From positions 1 to 37,270 of IMG/VR virus record IMGVR_UViG_3300046467_001557: a stretch of 37,270 nucleotides of DNA; one strand, given 5' to 3'. The position numbers were made by a program, and so were the translations under genes. Under the pieces are notes generated by a model. It saw nothing but the letters and a program-made list of their open reading frames with translations, was not told the DNA's origin and did no database searches. This document shows, one piece after another, positions 23,111-32,260 of this stretch (within the stretch, counting starts at the first letter, position 1; the number at the start of each line of letters is the position of its first letter). This DNA is from a virus.

Positions 23111-25147
23111 TTATTCTACATCTGTGTTTAAATTCTTACTATGATATAATATGGATGCGGGATAAGAGACTAAGACATGCGCTTCGGCCACCTCGAGAAC
23201 CTCAGGCATTACATCGAGTTTCTCTATATGGTTAAAGTCCTTGATGCATTTATCCGCTTCAGTTTTCCAGTCTGAGGCCTTGGTCGACATCACGATACTC
23301 TCGGTCAGTGAATCCAGCATCCCCTTATGTTCTTTAGATAGGCGCTTGCGATTGAATTGCTTTTTAAGTGCGGTCTCGGAATGCTTTCGCAAGTCCTCTA
23401 TATCATATACTACCTGCTGTATGTCTTTTCGGCAGTATAGGTCTTTTATATCTTCCGACGCAAAAACGCCGGACGGATTCGTTTTTGTTCCGGCTGGGCG
23501 CCCGGGCTCTTGTGACGGGGTAGACGGCTTCTCCACTGGCACATCGTCGTCCATTATCGGTTGAGCTACGCTAAGAGGAGTATAATACCCCTTTTCCCTT
23601 TCCTTAACGAATTTTTCTTGCGCCGCAGGAAGATCTTTTGGGTCCGGATAAATACCCTGCGTGAGAGCGGTCATCCCTTGTTCTGGCGTTATAATCCCCA
23701 TTTCTATCAACCTAGACGCTACTCGCTGAAGTTGAACTTCGTCTTTGATATCTATCTCTACGAACTTAGGGGTTGGGAAATTGCGAAGTCCCATCGCGCG
23801 ACAAACGTTCTTTATTTGGGGCTGCATGAAATCATTTAAGAAAGTATTCCTAGCCTCCTTTAGTCTCTCGAGAAAGATTTGAGCTTTAACTTGAGTGCTG
23901 GAGTAATTCTCCTTGCCTACGATTATGTTTTGTAGCCCCTCTTTGATGTCCTCGTTAACTATTTGGTACTTAGTGGGCCCAAGAACTTTGTTGAGGTCTG
24001 GAATAATGAATTCAGCTTTAGTTGTATAATCAGCAATTAAGGCGCGCCCAATGCTCTCGTTTTGAAAAAGAGATTGCATTGCTCTTAGATTGTTGGGATT
24101 AATGCCTCCCTTATCGGGGGTATTGCCCATTGTCACTAAAAGTATAACATTCTCAATAGTACGAGTGATAGCCTGGTCAACCTTCTTTAATTCTAGCTTC
24201 CAATTTATATCGTCAAGAACTGGGAACCCAAAAGGTATAGCAAAAGGTTCATAATCTTGTTTTTTATAAAAAGAAAATAATAGCTTATGAGGGTCAAGAG
24301 ATACCATTACTCCATTGTTCATGAATTGGTTTTGCTTGATTTTCTCCCTTGCGTCTTCAGGCAATGCGTTAAAGACCTCTTTATCATACTCTGTCTGGGG
24401 GTCTTTTAACCTTTCGATATCATACTCACTCAAGAGCTTTTTATATATACCGTACTTAGAGTTAAAGGTTAAGGCTCTATCCGCTACAAAATCATAAGGA
24501 TTCAGAAATACATATTTTATAGGAAGTTTTTTAATTGTAAGGCTTTTGCTGTCTGCTGCGTATATTTGATTAAGCTTTATCAAATCCTCACTACCAAACT
24601 TGCCGTCTAGCTTATACATAAAGACGTTACCGCTTCTGAAGTATTCCCTAAAGTACTGATCCTTAACCCTCCATATATGAATCCTTTTCATCCATTTATC
24701 TATGAAGTCCCTAGACTTCTCAGACCCTCCCTCTAGATAAAGTTCTGAGTTGGAGAATTCAGCCATTATGTCGATTGCATTGCGAAATATAGGAATATTT
24801 GCATAAGCCTTTTGGCATAGTAGAATCGACCCCCTGGGGCTGACATACCCATCCTTGTATGAGTAAGGTAAGCCGGACTCCTCTATGTTGGCGTACTTGG
24901 CCGGCTTTGGGGCGCGCGTGATTCTGTTTATTCTTGACGTGGTAGATCCCGTATCCGATACCTGACCAACGTTTCTAGAGTAAGCCGCCTGAGTGTAATA
25001 CGCATCCCCAGCTGAAGCTGGAGCTATTTCGTCGTGAGAAGTCGGGCTTATTGTTTCCCTTAGCAACTCGTCCAGGTTTTCCTGCTTTTCCTCTTTCGTT
25101 TTAAATCTATCCCAATACTCTGATTTTTTTGTATATCTTCTAGGCAT
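23111..25147 (-). CDS. Portal protein
   Basis: 678 residues. The basic N-terminus (MPRRYTKKSEYWDRFKTKEE) is followed by a disordered arm, then a portal core with CQKAYANIPIFRNAIDIMAEF, the YFREYFRSGNVFMYKL segment typical of portal wing domains, and DPHKLLFSFYKK. A long stem/helical region follows (INWKLELKKVDQAITRTIENVILL). The C-terminal 150 residues are charged and partly helical, suited to a crown or barrel. It lies directly downstream of the large terminase and upstream of the protease gene. The portal forms the DNA-entry dodecamer of the head. Confidence 0.85.
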   Translation of the reverse strand: MPRRYTKKSEYWDRFKTKEEKQENLDELLRETISPTSHDEIAPASAGDAYYTQAAYSRNVGQVSDTGSTTSRINRITRAPKPAKYANIEESGLPYSYKDGYVSPRGSILLCQKAYANIPIFRNAIDIMAEFSNSELYLEGGSEKSRDFIDKWMKRIHIWRVKDQYFREYFRSGNVFMYKLDGKFGSEDLIKLNQIYAADSKSLTIKKLPIKYVFLNPYDFVADRALTFNSKYGIYKKLLSEYDIERLKDPQTEYDKEVFNALPEDAREKIKQNQFMNNGVMVSLDPHKLLFSFYKKQDYEPFAIPFGFPVLDDINWKLELKKVDQAITRTIENVILLVTMGNTPDKGGINPNNLRAMQSLFQNESIGRALIADYTTKAEFIIPDLNKVLGPTKYQIVNEDIKEGLQNIIVGKENYSSTQVKAQIFLERLKEARNTFLNDFMQPQIKNVCRAMGLRNFPTPKFVEIDIKDEVQLQRVASRLIEMGIITPEQGMTALTQGIYPDPKDLPAAQEKFVKEREKGYYTPLSVAQPIMDDDVPVEKPSTPSQEPGRPAGTKTNPSGVFASEDIKDLYCRKDIQQVVYDIEDLRKHSETALKKQFNRKRLSKEHKGMLDSLTESIVMSTKASDWKTEADKCIKDFNHIEKLDVMPEVLEVAEAHVLVSYPASILYHSKNLNTDVE

Positions 25148-25214
25148 ACTTGATAGTACACCTAATAACCCAAAAGTCTAAAGAAAAGTTAAAAGTTAAC
25201 TTTGAGACATTGCT

Positions 25215-27092
25215 CTACACCATCATCGGAGTGAAGGTGGCCGCCACATCATCCACCTCCTTGGCGTTTACCATATCGTAATAGACCTTTATCATCCAGT
25301 TACCCAAAACCAACGCAGAATAGGAGTCCTTTCGGGCTTTGCCCGGGCCCGTCTGCCTTCTTAGGTTATGAGGTAGCCCAAAGGTTTGAGTTCCCTGAGG
25401 AGAAGACGTGACCTGTATTAGGGCGCACTGGTTCTTGGTATAGTTTATCATGTCGTATTGGTGGTCTACGAAGTCTATCATTTTAGCGGAGCCCTTGCTT
25501 TTTAAGTGCTCTTTTTGGTTTGGGATGAATATCAACTCGTCAATGGGTATCCGTTTTGCAATTTGTATGTGATAATTCTTATCAAGGGGACGAGTGCCAA
25601 ACCACATTCTCTTGTGGTCAAAGTTGGCTTGCAACAATTCATTGGACTTTCTTATCCAGTCCGACGTAGCCTTGCGTAATACACAAATTCTTTTACTGTC
25701 TATATCGTACTGTTGCTTGGCCTCCATGAGTACGGACTGATAATTTTCTATGTTGTCGAAATCGGCAACTATCTCTTGAATGTTTATTCCTGCTTTATTA
25801 AATGTTTCGCTAGCGTTTGCTGCTTGAAGAAACTGTACCCCTCCACCATAATCCCCTACTATGGCAACTATATTAAAATGAGATAACAAATAATGAAAAT
25901 AATTTATATGATCATTCATTTTTAGTCCAGGTACCGCATAACTATGAACGAGGGCTCCCGTTCTAGTATTATCGTTGAGCTTGAATACTTGTATGGCGAA
26001 ATCGTCCGAGCTTTCACTCTCGGCCCAACTGGGGTCAAACGCCAGAAGATATTTAGAGTCCCTATCCCCCGCCACCTCCATGCAGGGGGTTTCCCCGTCA
26101 GGAACCGTACACGCCGCCATAGTAGACGTCTTGAAGAAGCCGGAGCTATCGTCTGTGAAAATAGCGTTGAATTCACGGTCGAACTGAGACTGACTCATTG
26201 TCTGTTTTGATTGGTTGATCAAGTTTTGATCATACAGGTCTAGTGGAGCTACATCATAACTGAAATGCATAATAACCCGCTTTGCGGTATCTGTAGACCC
26301 CTTCCCCGGCCCTTCGAGGATAAGCCTCTCAAAAGTTTCGTATACCTTGTATAAATACTCAAATTTGTAGCTAGCGGAAGACAGGGCTATCAGCTTATTG
26401 TTAGGCCATTTGTACCGGTCCTTTTCTTCCATTTTGCCTTTGGAGATAAGATTGTCTTCGAGCTTTCTAACCTTTTCTCTTTCTGTCGGGTTTTGGACCA
26501 CACTTAAGAACGGAAGGATTACCTCGTTATAAATATTCTGAGGCATTAATAAAAATTCATCTATGATAATTCTGTGAAATCTAAAACCTCTTAGCTTCGA
26601 CCCGTCTCCCAGGGGCAGAGCTATTATTTTAGAGTCTCCTATCTCCAATGTCCATTGGTCGTTCTTTTTTGATTTTTTAGTAATACATTGAGCCAGAAAC
26701 TGAGCTTCCGGCTTTCCGGCTATATCCTCTATTTTCTCGAAGATCATCTTGGACTGCCGGAACGTGGCGGCTAATATACCTATTTGTACGCCCTGACTGA
26801 ATATCGCATCAAGGAAAGCGTATATTGCAGTACTAAACGATTTAGACATTCCCCGACTCCATATCCCAAGAAAGTAATCCGTCTCAAGCATAGACTTAAT
26901 AGCCAGATGTTGAAACGGGAATAAATCTACCCCGCCTATTAAGTTGGTTGTAAATGTTATATTTTCCCTGAGAAAGTTGTGCAAGTGGTACTTCGCTTCT
27001 TTTTCGTCTAGATACCCTTCGAGACTAAGCAATTCCTTATTGAAATCCTTCTGGTTTGTGGGGTTCCCACCTTTCCCTACTTCCCAGGTCAT
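25215..27092 (-). CDS. Terminase large subunit
   Basis: 625 residues from the ATG at 27092, which overlaps the stop of the ERCC4-type gene as ATGA; a TTG 12 codons upstream is possible but less likely. The ATPase domain has a Walker A-like WSRGMSKS near residue 78 and Walker B IIIDE near 175, followed by the LSSASY coupling-like segment. The C-terminal RNase H-like nuclease shows YLLAFDPSWAES, IVAIVGDYGGG and MIDFVDHQYDMI, supplying its three acidic positions. It packages DNA into the prohead through the portal encoded next. All main motifs are present. Confidence 0.9.
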   Translation of the reverse strand: MTWEVGKGGNPTNQKDFNKELLSLEGYLDEKEAKYHLHNFLRENITFTTNLIGGVDLFPFQHLAIKSMLETDYFLGIWSRGMSKSFSTAIYAFLDAIFSQGVQIGILAATFRQSKMIFEKIEDIAGKPEAQFLAQCITKKSKKNDQWTLEIGDSKIIALPLGDGSKLRGFRFHRIIIDEFLLMPQNIYNEVILPFLSVVQNPTEREKVRKLEDNLISKGKMEEKDRYKWPNNKLIALSSASYKFEYLYKVYETFERLILEGPGKGSTDTAKRVIMHFSYDVAPLDLYDQNLINQSKQTMSQSQFDREFNAIFTDDSSGFFKTSTMAACTVPDGETPCMEVAGDRDSKYLLAFDPSWAESESSDDFAIQVFKLNDNTRTGALVHSYAVPGLKMNDHINYFHYLLSHFNIVAIVGDYGGGVQFLQAANASETFNKAGINIQEIVADFDNIENYQSVLMEAKQQYDIDSKRICVLRKATSDWIRKSNELLQANFDHKRMWFGTRPLDKNYHIQIAKRIPIDELIFIPNQKEHLKSKGSAKMIDFVDHQYDMINYTKNQCALIQVTSSPQGTQTFGLPHNLRRQTGPGKARKDSYSALVLGNWMIKVYYDMVNAKEVDDVAATFTPMMV

Positions 27093-28009
27093 TGTGCGTC
27101 TATAAAATATTGCAGGTCCGTACGCCAAAGCTTTTGTCCATAAACCAATAACTTGGGGATAATCCCCTCAGAAGCCTCTCTGTCTCCCGTAAAAACAAAT
27201 TGGCATTGCCTTGGGAACATGTGAGTAAGGATCCTCATATTATGCCAGACATAGGGCAGGTTGGACCTGTGCGGACCAAATATGTTTTGATTCTTTATTT
27301 TATCAATAGAACTCTCTACCGCTATGAATATATATGCGTCAAACTCCCGAGCCCTTTTTAACTCATTGGTGAATCGCTTGAATCCAGTTGTCATCGTGCT
27401 TTTGAAGTCAGATTCACTCTTTCTGTCTACGTAAGTATAATCATAGTGCGGGGCCCCTACGGCATAGTCTCCAAAGTCCAGCTTCATAGGACTTGATCTG
27501 GGAAACTTAAGCGGCTGTTGCTCTCTCGTGTCCACGAGTATTTTCACTGAGTCAAGCGAATCATCCTTCTTGAAGAAGGCTTCCATTATTTTCTTATCAA
27601 ATAATGGTTTAATTTTTAATTTATTGCATGCTTTTGAATAAGAGCCAAAAAACTTTTTATACATATTTAATGGCGGCAACTCGTGGAGCTCCAGCTCTAG
27701 GTGAGTAGGGGCATACTTAAGATCCTTCTCCACTATCCTTCTTTCTAGTTGCCCTAGTATATATTTCCGGACTTCGTCGGGGTCGGCGCTTTCCGCCCAA
27801 GAGATTAAATTCTTCCTGCTCCTGAAGCCTAAGGAGAAATAATCAGACTTATTTTTAAAAGATAATAATTTATTATCATATCTATCTTTGCGCTGATAGA
27901 AATTAACATAATATTCACCTATTTCAATTTTATGTGTTCTTGAAACATGAACATGCAAACCTTTATCGGACTTAAAGGGTTTATCGCAGACCTTGCAGGT
28001 TAACTCCAT
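27089..28009 (-). CDS. Zinc-finger protein with ERCC4-type nuclease domain
   Basis: 306 residues. It opens with a C2H2 zinc finger (CKVCDKPFKSDKGLHVHVSRTH). The C-terminal half contains VKILVDTREQQPLKF, then MKLDFGDYAVG, then TYVDRKSESDF, which is the D-x-R-E, G-D-Y, x-R-K-S order of ERCC4/XPF-type nucleases. These cut branched or flap DNA with Mg2+. The middle (residues 60-150) is basic and may add DNA contacts. It overlaps the terminase start by 4 nt and sits beside an SNase-type gene, so it may resolve replication branches before packaging. The domain call is strong; the role in packaging is inferred from context. Confidence 0.8.
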   Translation of the reverse strand: MELTCKVCDKPFKSDKGLHVHVSRTHKIEIGEYYVNFYQRKDRYDNKLLSFKNKSDYFSLGFRSRKNLISWAESADPDEVRKYILGQLERRIVEKDLKYAPTHLELELHELPPLNMYKKFFGSYSKACNKLKIKPLFDKKIMEAFFKKDDSLDSVKILVDTREQQPLKFPRSSPMKLDFGDYAVGAPHYDYTYVDRKSESDFKSTMTTGFKRFTNELKRAREFDAYIFIAVESSIDKIKNQNIFGPHRSNLPYVWHNMRILTHMFPRQCQFVFTGDREASEGIIPKLLVYGQKLWRTDLQYFIDAQ

Positions 28010-28049
28010 TTGAAAAAAAACAAATTAAATATAATTAACTTTTTGGTGA

Positions 28050-28412
28050 TTATGGAAGATAGTTTTCTGCATTTCCCGTTATTACCATCATTCTATTTAC
28101 GCTTGTGTTGTTGTTGAATATCTCGCCAAGCACTCTTCCGTACTTTCCTAGCCCGTGGCATTTAAGCACTAAGTTACAGCCATCTCCAAGATCCTCTTCG
28201 CACAGTTCCACGATCTTCTTCTTTGCCGCAAGTCCGCGCGCTTTTTCCTTTAGATCCCGAGTTCTGGACTCTGGAGCATTTATCCCATGTAGACGCACAC
28301 GCTTTTTAACAAAAATATGGAAACCCAAATCAATAACCACATCCACAGTATCTCCGTCGACATACTTGACTATTTCCTTGATAGCATAAGTGTACGCAGG
28401 ATTACCAGCCAT
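28050..28412 (-). CDS. Staphylococcal nuclease-like (SNase) protein
   Basis: 120 residues. VKYVDGDTVDVVIDLGF, RVRLHGINAPESRTRD and LGKYGRVLGEI are the three signature segments of SNase-fold thermonucleases, giving the D-G-D-T loop, the Arg/Glu pair of the first catalytic region (R in RVRL, E in NAPE) and the Arg of KYGR. The calcium-dependent fold hydrolyses DNA or RNA. It is somewhat shorter at the C-terminus than the staphylococcal enzyme domain and lacks a signal peptide, so it acts inside the cell. It lies 40 nt upstream of the ERCC4-type gene, in the same direction. Confidence 0.85.
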   Translation of the reverse strand: MAGNPAYTYAIKEIVKYVDGDTVDVVIDLGFHIFVKKRVRLHGINAPESRTRDLKEKARGLAAKKKIVELCEEDLGDGCNLVLKCHGLGKYGRVLGEIFNNNTSVNRMMVITGNAENYLP

Positions 28413-28452
28413 AACGAGTCATAATCTGTTTTAAACAAATAGCGCCGAACTT

Positions 28453-28704
28453 TTATACTTTAAACTCAACATTACCTTCTAGGCTTTTATCTTCTGGCTC
28501 TTCTAGCTTTTTGATGGTAGTGGAATATGTTTCTTCTCCTCCTACGTCTTCTTCCATTAAGTTATTTGGGCTTATTATAGCCGATAGAGCCTTTACCAGT
28601 ATTGCGTCTTTTTCGGTCCTTGGGTCGAATTTATCCGACTCCTCAAATATCTCTTGTATTTTAGAGTATTCATAATCACCTATTAATAATTCTATTTTTT
28701 TCAT
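28453..28704 (-). CDS. Small acidic hypothetical protein
   Basis: 83 residues, acidic (EIFEESDKFDPRTEKDAIL and EEDVGGEETYS), helical at the start and disordered at the end. No motif was recognised. It begins exactly one base after the stop of the 349-residue gene, which indicates coupling, and is followed by the SNase-type gene after 40 nt. The function is unknown. Confidence 0.6.
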   Translation of the reverse strand: MKKIELLIGDYEYSKIQEIFEESDKFDPRTEKDAILVKALSAIISPNNLMEEDVGGEETYSTTIKKLEEPEDKSLEGNVEFKV

Positions 28705-29754
28705 TTATGTTGCATCCTGTTTTGAGATTCCTAGTATTCTGGCTTTCCAGCTATCCATATTATCAAGTCTAACTGTCTCTTCTTCAACTAATTTCTTTTG
28801 CATTTCCGCTAGCTCTATCATCCTTTTTCTTTCTTCTTCTATCTGGAAACTCCTAACTAGAGAGAGTATCGTGGCATTTTCATGCCTTCTATTCTTTAGT
28901 CTTTCTGCGCGGTCACCATTGAGCTTCTTTATTAAAGACTCCATGCGTTTTTCGCACTTATCGTACTCATCCGTCTTGGACTTTAGGACTTCAGCAAGAC
29001 GAACCGTCATATCCTGCTGGTCTTCCACTTCATTAAACATTTGATTTAATTTTTCTATATGAGAAGATATATTTTTTAAATGTATATAATCAACACAAAC
29101 ATTAATGTATAGATTTATTTCATCTGATGTTAAATCCGGCTTATCCCAAGTGGCTCTTACGAATTCAGCTTCAAAAAGCTCTCTATCCTTCATGTTGGTA
29201 TAATTACTTATTACTTGTATCAACCTAGGCGCCGAAAGACTTCTGACCAATGTACTAATGCACTCCCGCTCGTCATGACTTAATTTCTCCTCCTCAAGTT
29301 CCTTTATGGTAAATAGGTTTACTTTTTTCAATCCAGTAGTGAAAAGCTTTGGAGGATTGTACGCTCGATTAACTGCGCTTTCGCTATCGTGAACATAAGC
29401 TGGTTCATACTCTCGCAAGAACTCTAGGACCGCTAAATGCTCCTTGGAGAATCTTTTTACGTTGGACGACGGAAATAGTAACTCAGATATCTGAAAAGCG
29501 CTAAGGCCATTCTTTGCTTGAGCCTTCGCGAATTCCACTTGTTCGTCAGTTAGGTCTATATCGTCCACCTTGTCCCACTTTGTGGTTTCGTACTTCAAGC
29601 TAGCCTCTGCCAGGAACTCCCTCACGGCCCGACCTTCCTTAGTTCTCCCGTCTAAAGACTCGTCGCCGAACAGACTTCTTGTTAAATCTGATAGATTTGG
29701 AGTTTCCTTAAAGTTGTCTTTCAGGAATTGCTTCTGCTCGTCATTTAGTTTCAT
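28705..29754 (-). CDS. Protein with two helix-turn-helix-like repeats and coiled coil
   Basis: 349 residues from the ATG at 29754; an in-frame TTG three codons upstream is possible. Residues 1-45 (LNDEQKQFLKDNFKETPNLS...AVREFL) and about 65-115 (LTDEQVEFAKAQAKNGLSAF...AVLEFL) are an internal repeat: L-[NT]-D-E-Q, a loop, then a helix ending in EFL. Each looks like a helix-turn-helix. The C-terminal half is charged coiled coil. A DNA-binding N-terminus, an oligomerising C-terminus and position upstream of the large terminase suit a small-terminase or transcription accessory role; neither is proven. It overlaps the sigma-like gene end by 14 nt. Confidence 0.6.
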   Translation of the reverse strand: MKLNDEQKQFLKDNFKETPNLSDLTRSLFGDESLDGRTKEGRAVREFLAEASLKYETTKWDKVDDIDLTDEQVEFAKAQAKNGLSAFQISELLFPSSNVKRFSKEHLAVLEFLREYEPAYVHDSESAVNRAYNPPKLFTTGLKKVNLFTIKELEEEKLSHDERECISTLVRSLSAPRLIQVISNYTNMKDRELFEAEFVRATWDKPDLTSDEINLYINVCVDYIHLKNISSHIEKLNQMFNEVEDQQDMTVRLAEVLKSKTDEYDKCEKRMESLIKKLNGDRAERLKNRRHENATILSLVRSFQIEEERKRMIELAEMQKKLVEEETVRLDNMDSWKARILGISKQDAT

Positions 29755-30529
29755 CGTCGCCAAGAAAGGTTGTCCCTTTGTTTTTCAATATTTTCATCGC
29801 TTTTTCTTTTAATAATTTTTTTAAGTTTTTGATTTGCTTGTATCCCGCTTTTCTTCCCGCTTCAGTGCTCTTGAACCCCATCTCAGCCGCCACCTCTTCA
29901 TCTGTCTTATTGTCTATAAATAATAAATAAAATGCTTGAAGTTGTCTGGTGTTGAGCGATCTCTCTAACTCTTCAATTAATTTCCTAGATGCCCTTTCTA
30001 TGTCTGCCCCTAAGTGGTATTCAGCTCCTCCGTCGATCTCGTGAATATGGCTATCTAGGGATAACGTTATTTTTACGTTGTAAGCGTGTTTTTTAGTATT
30101 TTCCCATTTCTTGTATAAAGGGCACGTCGAGTCCTGATTGCCGGACTCGGTGAAACTGCATAATGAAAATTCCTTATCGCTGTTAAAGGGGCAACTCAGG
30201 CAGGGCCGTGCGTAATTGCTGTAATGGTTACGCAATATATTTTTCATCTGGTTGGCTATGATTTTATTCAGCCATGGCTTGATAGGGCGCGTTTGGTCCC
30301 ATTGGCTCCATTTCTTGAAGATGTGAGCTCTTATTATTTGGCAAACATCATCGAAGTCCATCCATGCAATAGAAGTCAAAAACCAATTGCGCCTCCTTTT
30401 CAACAGCTCTACATCTATCACTTCCGATAGATCAGTATAACTCAAGGGCAACCTAGCTTTTGTTTTTTCTAGGTCGGCCTCGTCGTTTTGCTGGCTTTTT
30501 TTGCGCTGGCGTTTCTTCGGCGGAGACAT
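29741..30529 (-). CDS. RNA polymerase sigma-70 family-like factor with cysteine cluster
   Basis: 262 residues from the ATG at 30529 (start uncertain; 30538 and 30598 are in frame). A region 2-like segment MDFDDVCQIIRAHIFKKW ... RPIKPWLNKIIANQMKNIL is followed by a cysteine cluster (C-L-S-C-P-F, S-L-C-S-F, S-T-C-P-L). A region 4-like segment then follows: LNTRQLQAFYLLFIDNKTDE, EVAAEMGF and AGYKQIKNLKKLL. This is the order in small sigma factors. Phage sigma factors such as T4 gp55 direct late transcription, and TATAAATA-like boxes occur in this window. The start overlaps the zinc-ribbon gene by 77 nt. The N-terminus is basic (PPKKRQRKK). Confidence 0.7.
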   Translation of the reverse strand: MSPPKKRQRKKSQQNDEADLEKTKARLPLSYTDLSEVIDVELLKRRRNWFLTSIAWMDFDDVCQIIRAHIFKKWSQWDQTRPIKPWLNKIIANQMKNILRNHYSNYARPCLSCPFNSDKEFSLCSFTESGNQDSTCPLYKKWENTKKHAYNVKITLSLDSHIHEIDGGAEYHLGADIERASRKLIEELERSLNTRQLQAFYLLFIDNKTDEEVAAEMGFKSTEAGRKAGYKQIKNLKKLLKEKAMKILKNKGTTFLGDDETK

Positions 30530-30836
30530 TAAAAACATCTTCGAATTTATGAGTATTATATCCTGTTCCATCTGTCGAGATACTATATTCCAGCCCATCT
30601 AGTTGAGGCACGTAATCAATGTCTGTTTCGTCGTCCTTAAGGGAAGGTCTACCCTCCTTTTTTGCAGCCATCTGTTCTCGTATGCTCAAGGGTCCTCTCG
30701 CCTTTGCTGGAGACCCCTTCCTGGGGTCTACTGCGCTTTTTTCACCTATGGGTACCCCGCACGACGAACAGAATTTTGGCTTAGGGCCGGTATAGGTCAT
30801 CTTATGACCGCATTCAGTGCAAAATAAGTTATGCAT
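30453..30836 (-). CDS. Zinc-ribbon protein with AT-hook-like tail
   Basis: 127 residues. LFCTECGHKMTYTG...KFCSSCGVPIG forms a CxxC...CxxC zinc ribbon in the first 30 residues. The middle is polar and likely disordered. The end KKPAKRRGRPRKNKS contains R-G-R-P-R-K, the AT-hook core that sits in the minor groove of AT-rich DNA. It is probably a DNA-binding protein or transcription accessory, translated just before the sigma-like factor with a long overlap. The 77-nt overlap is unusual, but both reading frames look protein-like there. Confidence 0.65.
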   Translation of the reverse strand: MHNLFCTECGHKMTYTGPKPKFCSSCGVPIGEKSAVDPRKGSPAKARGPLSIREQMAAKKEGRPSLKDDETDIDYVPQLDGLEYSISTDGTGYNTHKFEDVFNVSAEETPAQKKPAKRRGRPRKNKS

Positions 30837-30877
30837 TAATTAATTATAATAATTAAATATTAAAAATCAATTTTATT

Positions 30878-31462
30878 TTATACCAAATACCCTGCAACTA
30901 TCTTGGATTGCCTTTTAATTAACTGGTATTGCTCTTCTTTTATATTATTAGAATGCTTTACATAATCTATCCCTAATATACCTATCATTTTGCCGTTTAA
31001 AGTTCTAATGGGCACATTCAGTATGCTCTTTACCCCCTTATGGTCCAGGATTCTCAGGAACCCGGAATCCTTTATATCGTGGATGTCAGAATAGGAGAAT
31101 TTGTCGCCCTCTATTAATTCCTGGACGTATAGGTGGCACGTCGAAATTCTATGATCCTGCGAGTTTCTGTGTTCCACGCTTATGCCTTCTTCCACTACTT
31201 CGTGCGTACAGCTAAACTTTTGCTGCCCGCGCCCTGAATAATAGTACCCCCCATTATGAAATTGAAGCACATAAGCCCTGTCAGCATTAAGTTCTCTTAA
31301 GGTGTATTCTAGCGCAGCGTATACATTAACGCTTTGAGATGCGTCTTCACGTAAGGGGTCGCATTTGTTTTTCTTGGACTGCCGGATAGTGAACCACGCT
31401 ACGGCTATCCCCCCCATGGCAGTTATGGCTGACGCCCAAATTTCTGGATTTCCGAAGTTCAT
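30878..31462 (-). CDS. Membrane-anchored GAF-like domain protein
   Basis: 194 residues. Residues 8-25 (IWASAITAMGGIAVAWFTI) form one membrane segment followed by a basic stretch (RQSKKNKC), so the bulk should be cytoplasmic. Residues about 45-190 resemble a GAF domain: ALEYTLRELNADRAYVLQFHNGG, HLYVQELIEGDKFSYSD, ILNVPIRTLNGKMIGILGI and a final helix. GAF domains bind small ligands. The ligand is unknown. It lies 8 nt after the PhoH-like stop. A holin-like or sensor role cannot be separated from sequence alone. Confidence 0.6.
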   Translation of the reverse strand: MNFGNPEIWASAITAMGGIAVAWFTIRQSKKNKCDPLREDASQSVNVYAALEYTLRELNADRAYVLQFHNGGYYYSGRGQQKFSCTHEVVEEGISVEHRNSQDHRISTCHLYVQELIEGDKFSYSDIHDIKDSGFLRILDHKGVKSILNVPIRTLNGKMIGILGIDYVKHSNNIKEEQYQLIKRQSKIVAGYLV

Positions 31463-31470
31463 ATGATATA

Positions 31471-32202
31471 TTACACGCGTTTGTTGTGGCTTTTAAGGGT
31501 CTTGACAATATATTTCAGTATTTCACTTCTTAATATATCGTCTTCTGTAAAACGAAAGCAATATATACCTTTCCCGCGACTTTGTTCGCTGTCGAATAAT
31601 TTAATCATATCATAGAACCCAGTTTTCCCGTTAATATCACTTTGCATCATGTCTCCACAGATAATCAGTTTGGAGTTCTCCCCTATTCTCGTAATTAAAG
31701 TAACAAGCTCTTTGAAGGTGAAATTTTGAGACTCATCGGCAATTATTATTTTATTAATCCAATTGGCGCCCCGGAGGAAGTTTATCGGCATTGCTTGAAT
31801 TCTTCCAGACTGAACCATCTCTTGGGCGACGGGAGTTGTCGGCGGTAGTAATTCATCCAGCTTGTCCTCTAGCGGGGCCATGTAGGGGTTAAATTTCTCT
31901 TCTAAGGTTCCGGGTAATGCTCCGAGCCCCTTGTCGGCGCTCTCGATGGCTGTGCGCACATATAGCAAATCTAGGTCGTCGTTCTTTTGCAGCTCTCTTA
32001 ATGCGCTAAATACGGATATGTAGGTTTTCGTCGACCCCGCCGGGCCATCTACGAATATTATTTTAGTGTCTGGGTCTAGCCCTAGTTTTAAAAACTTCTT
32101 TTGCTTGTCGGTTAGATTTTTTCCTCTTATTGATATCTTGGATTTAAATGGATTTGAGTTAAGTGCTTGATTGTTGTCGGCTGAGGATTTTTTTCGTGGC
32201 AT
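31471..32202 (-). CDS. phoH: PhoH-like ATPase
   Basis: 243 residues. Walker A is VDGPAGSTKTY near residue 53 and Walker B IIIADESQNF near residue 153. The segment YVRTAIESADKGLGALPGTLEEKFNPYMAPL between them is characteristic of PhoH proteins, as is the LIICGDMMQSD that follows. The N-terminus (MPRKKSSADNN) is basic and disordered. PhoH-like genes are common in marine and other phages; they encode helicase-type ATPases of unclear role, possibly in RNA handling. It is transcribed divergently from the 62-residue ORF at 32261. Confidence 0.9.
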   Translation of the reverse strand: MPRKKSSADNNQALNSNPFKSKISIRGKNLTDKQKKFLKLGLDPDTKIIFVDGPAGSTKTYISVFSALRELQKNDDLDLLYVRTAIESADKGLGALPGTLEEKFNPYMAPLEDKLDELLPPTTPVAQEMVQSGRIQAMPINFLRGANWINKIIIADESQNFTFKELVTLITRIGENSKLIICGDMMQSDINGKTGFYDMIKLFDSEQSRGKGIYCFRFTEDDILRSEILKYIVKTLKSHNKRV

Positions 32203-32260
32203 GACAGGTTGAGGGTTTATTTAATATAATTACACTCTATTATGTGTATTATATATATAC

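Noticed and set aside
27093-27128. TTG start for the terminase, 12 codons upstream
   Set aside because: The ATG at 27092 forms an ATGA overlap with the preceding stop, the usual coupled arrangement; the extension would overlap the ERCC4-type gene by 40 nt.
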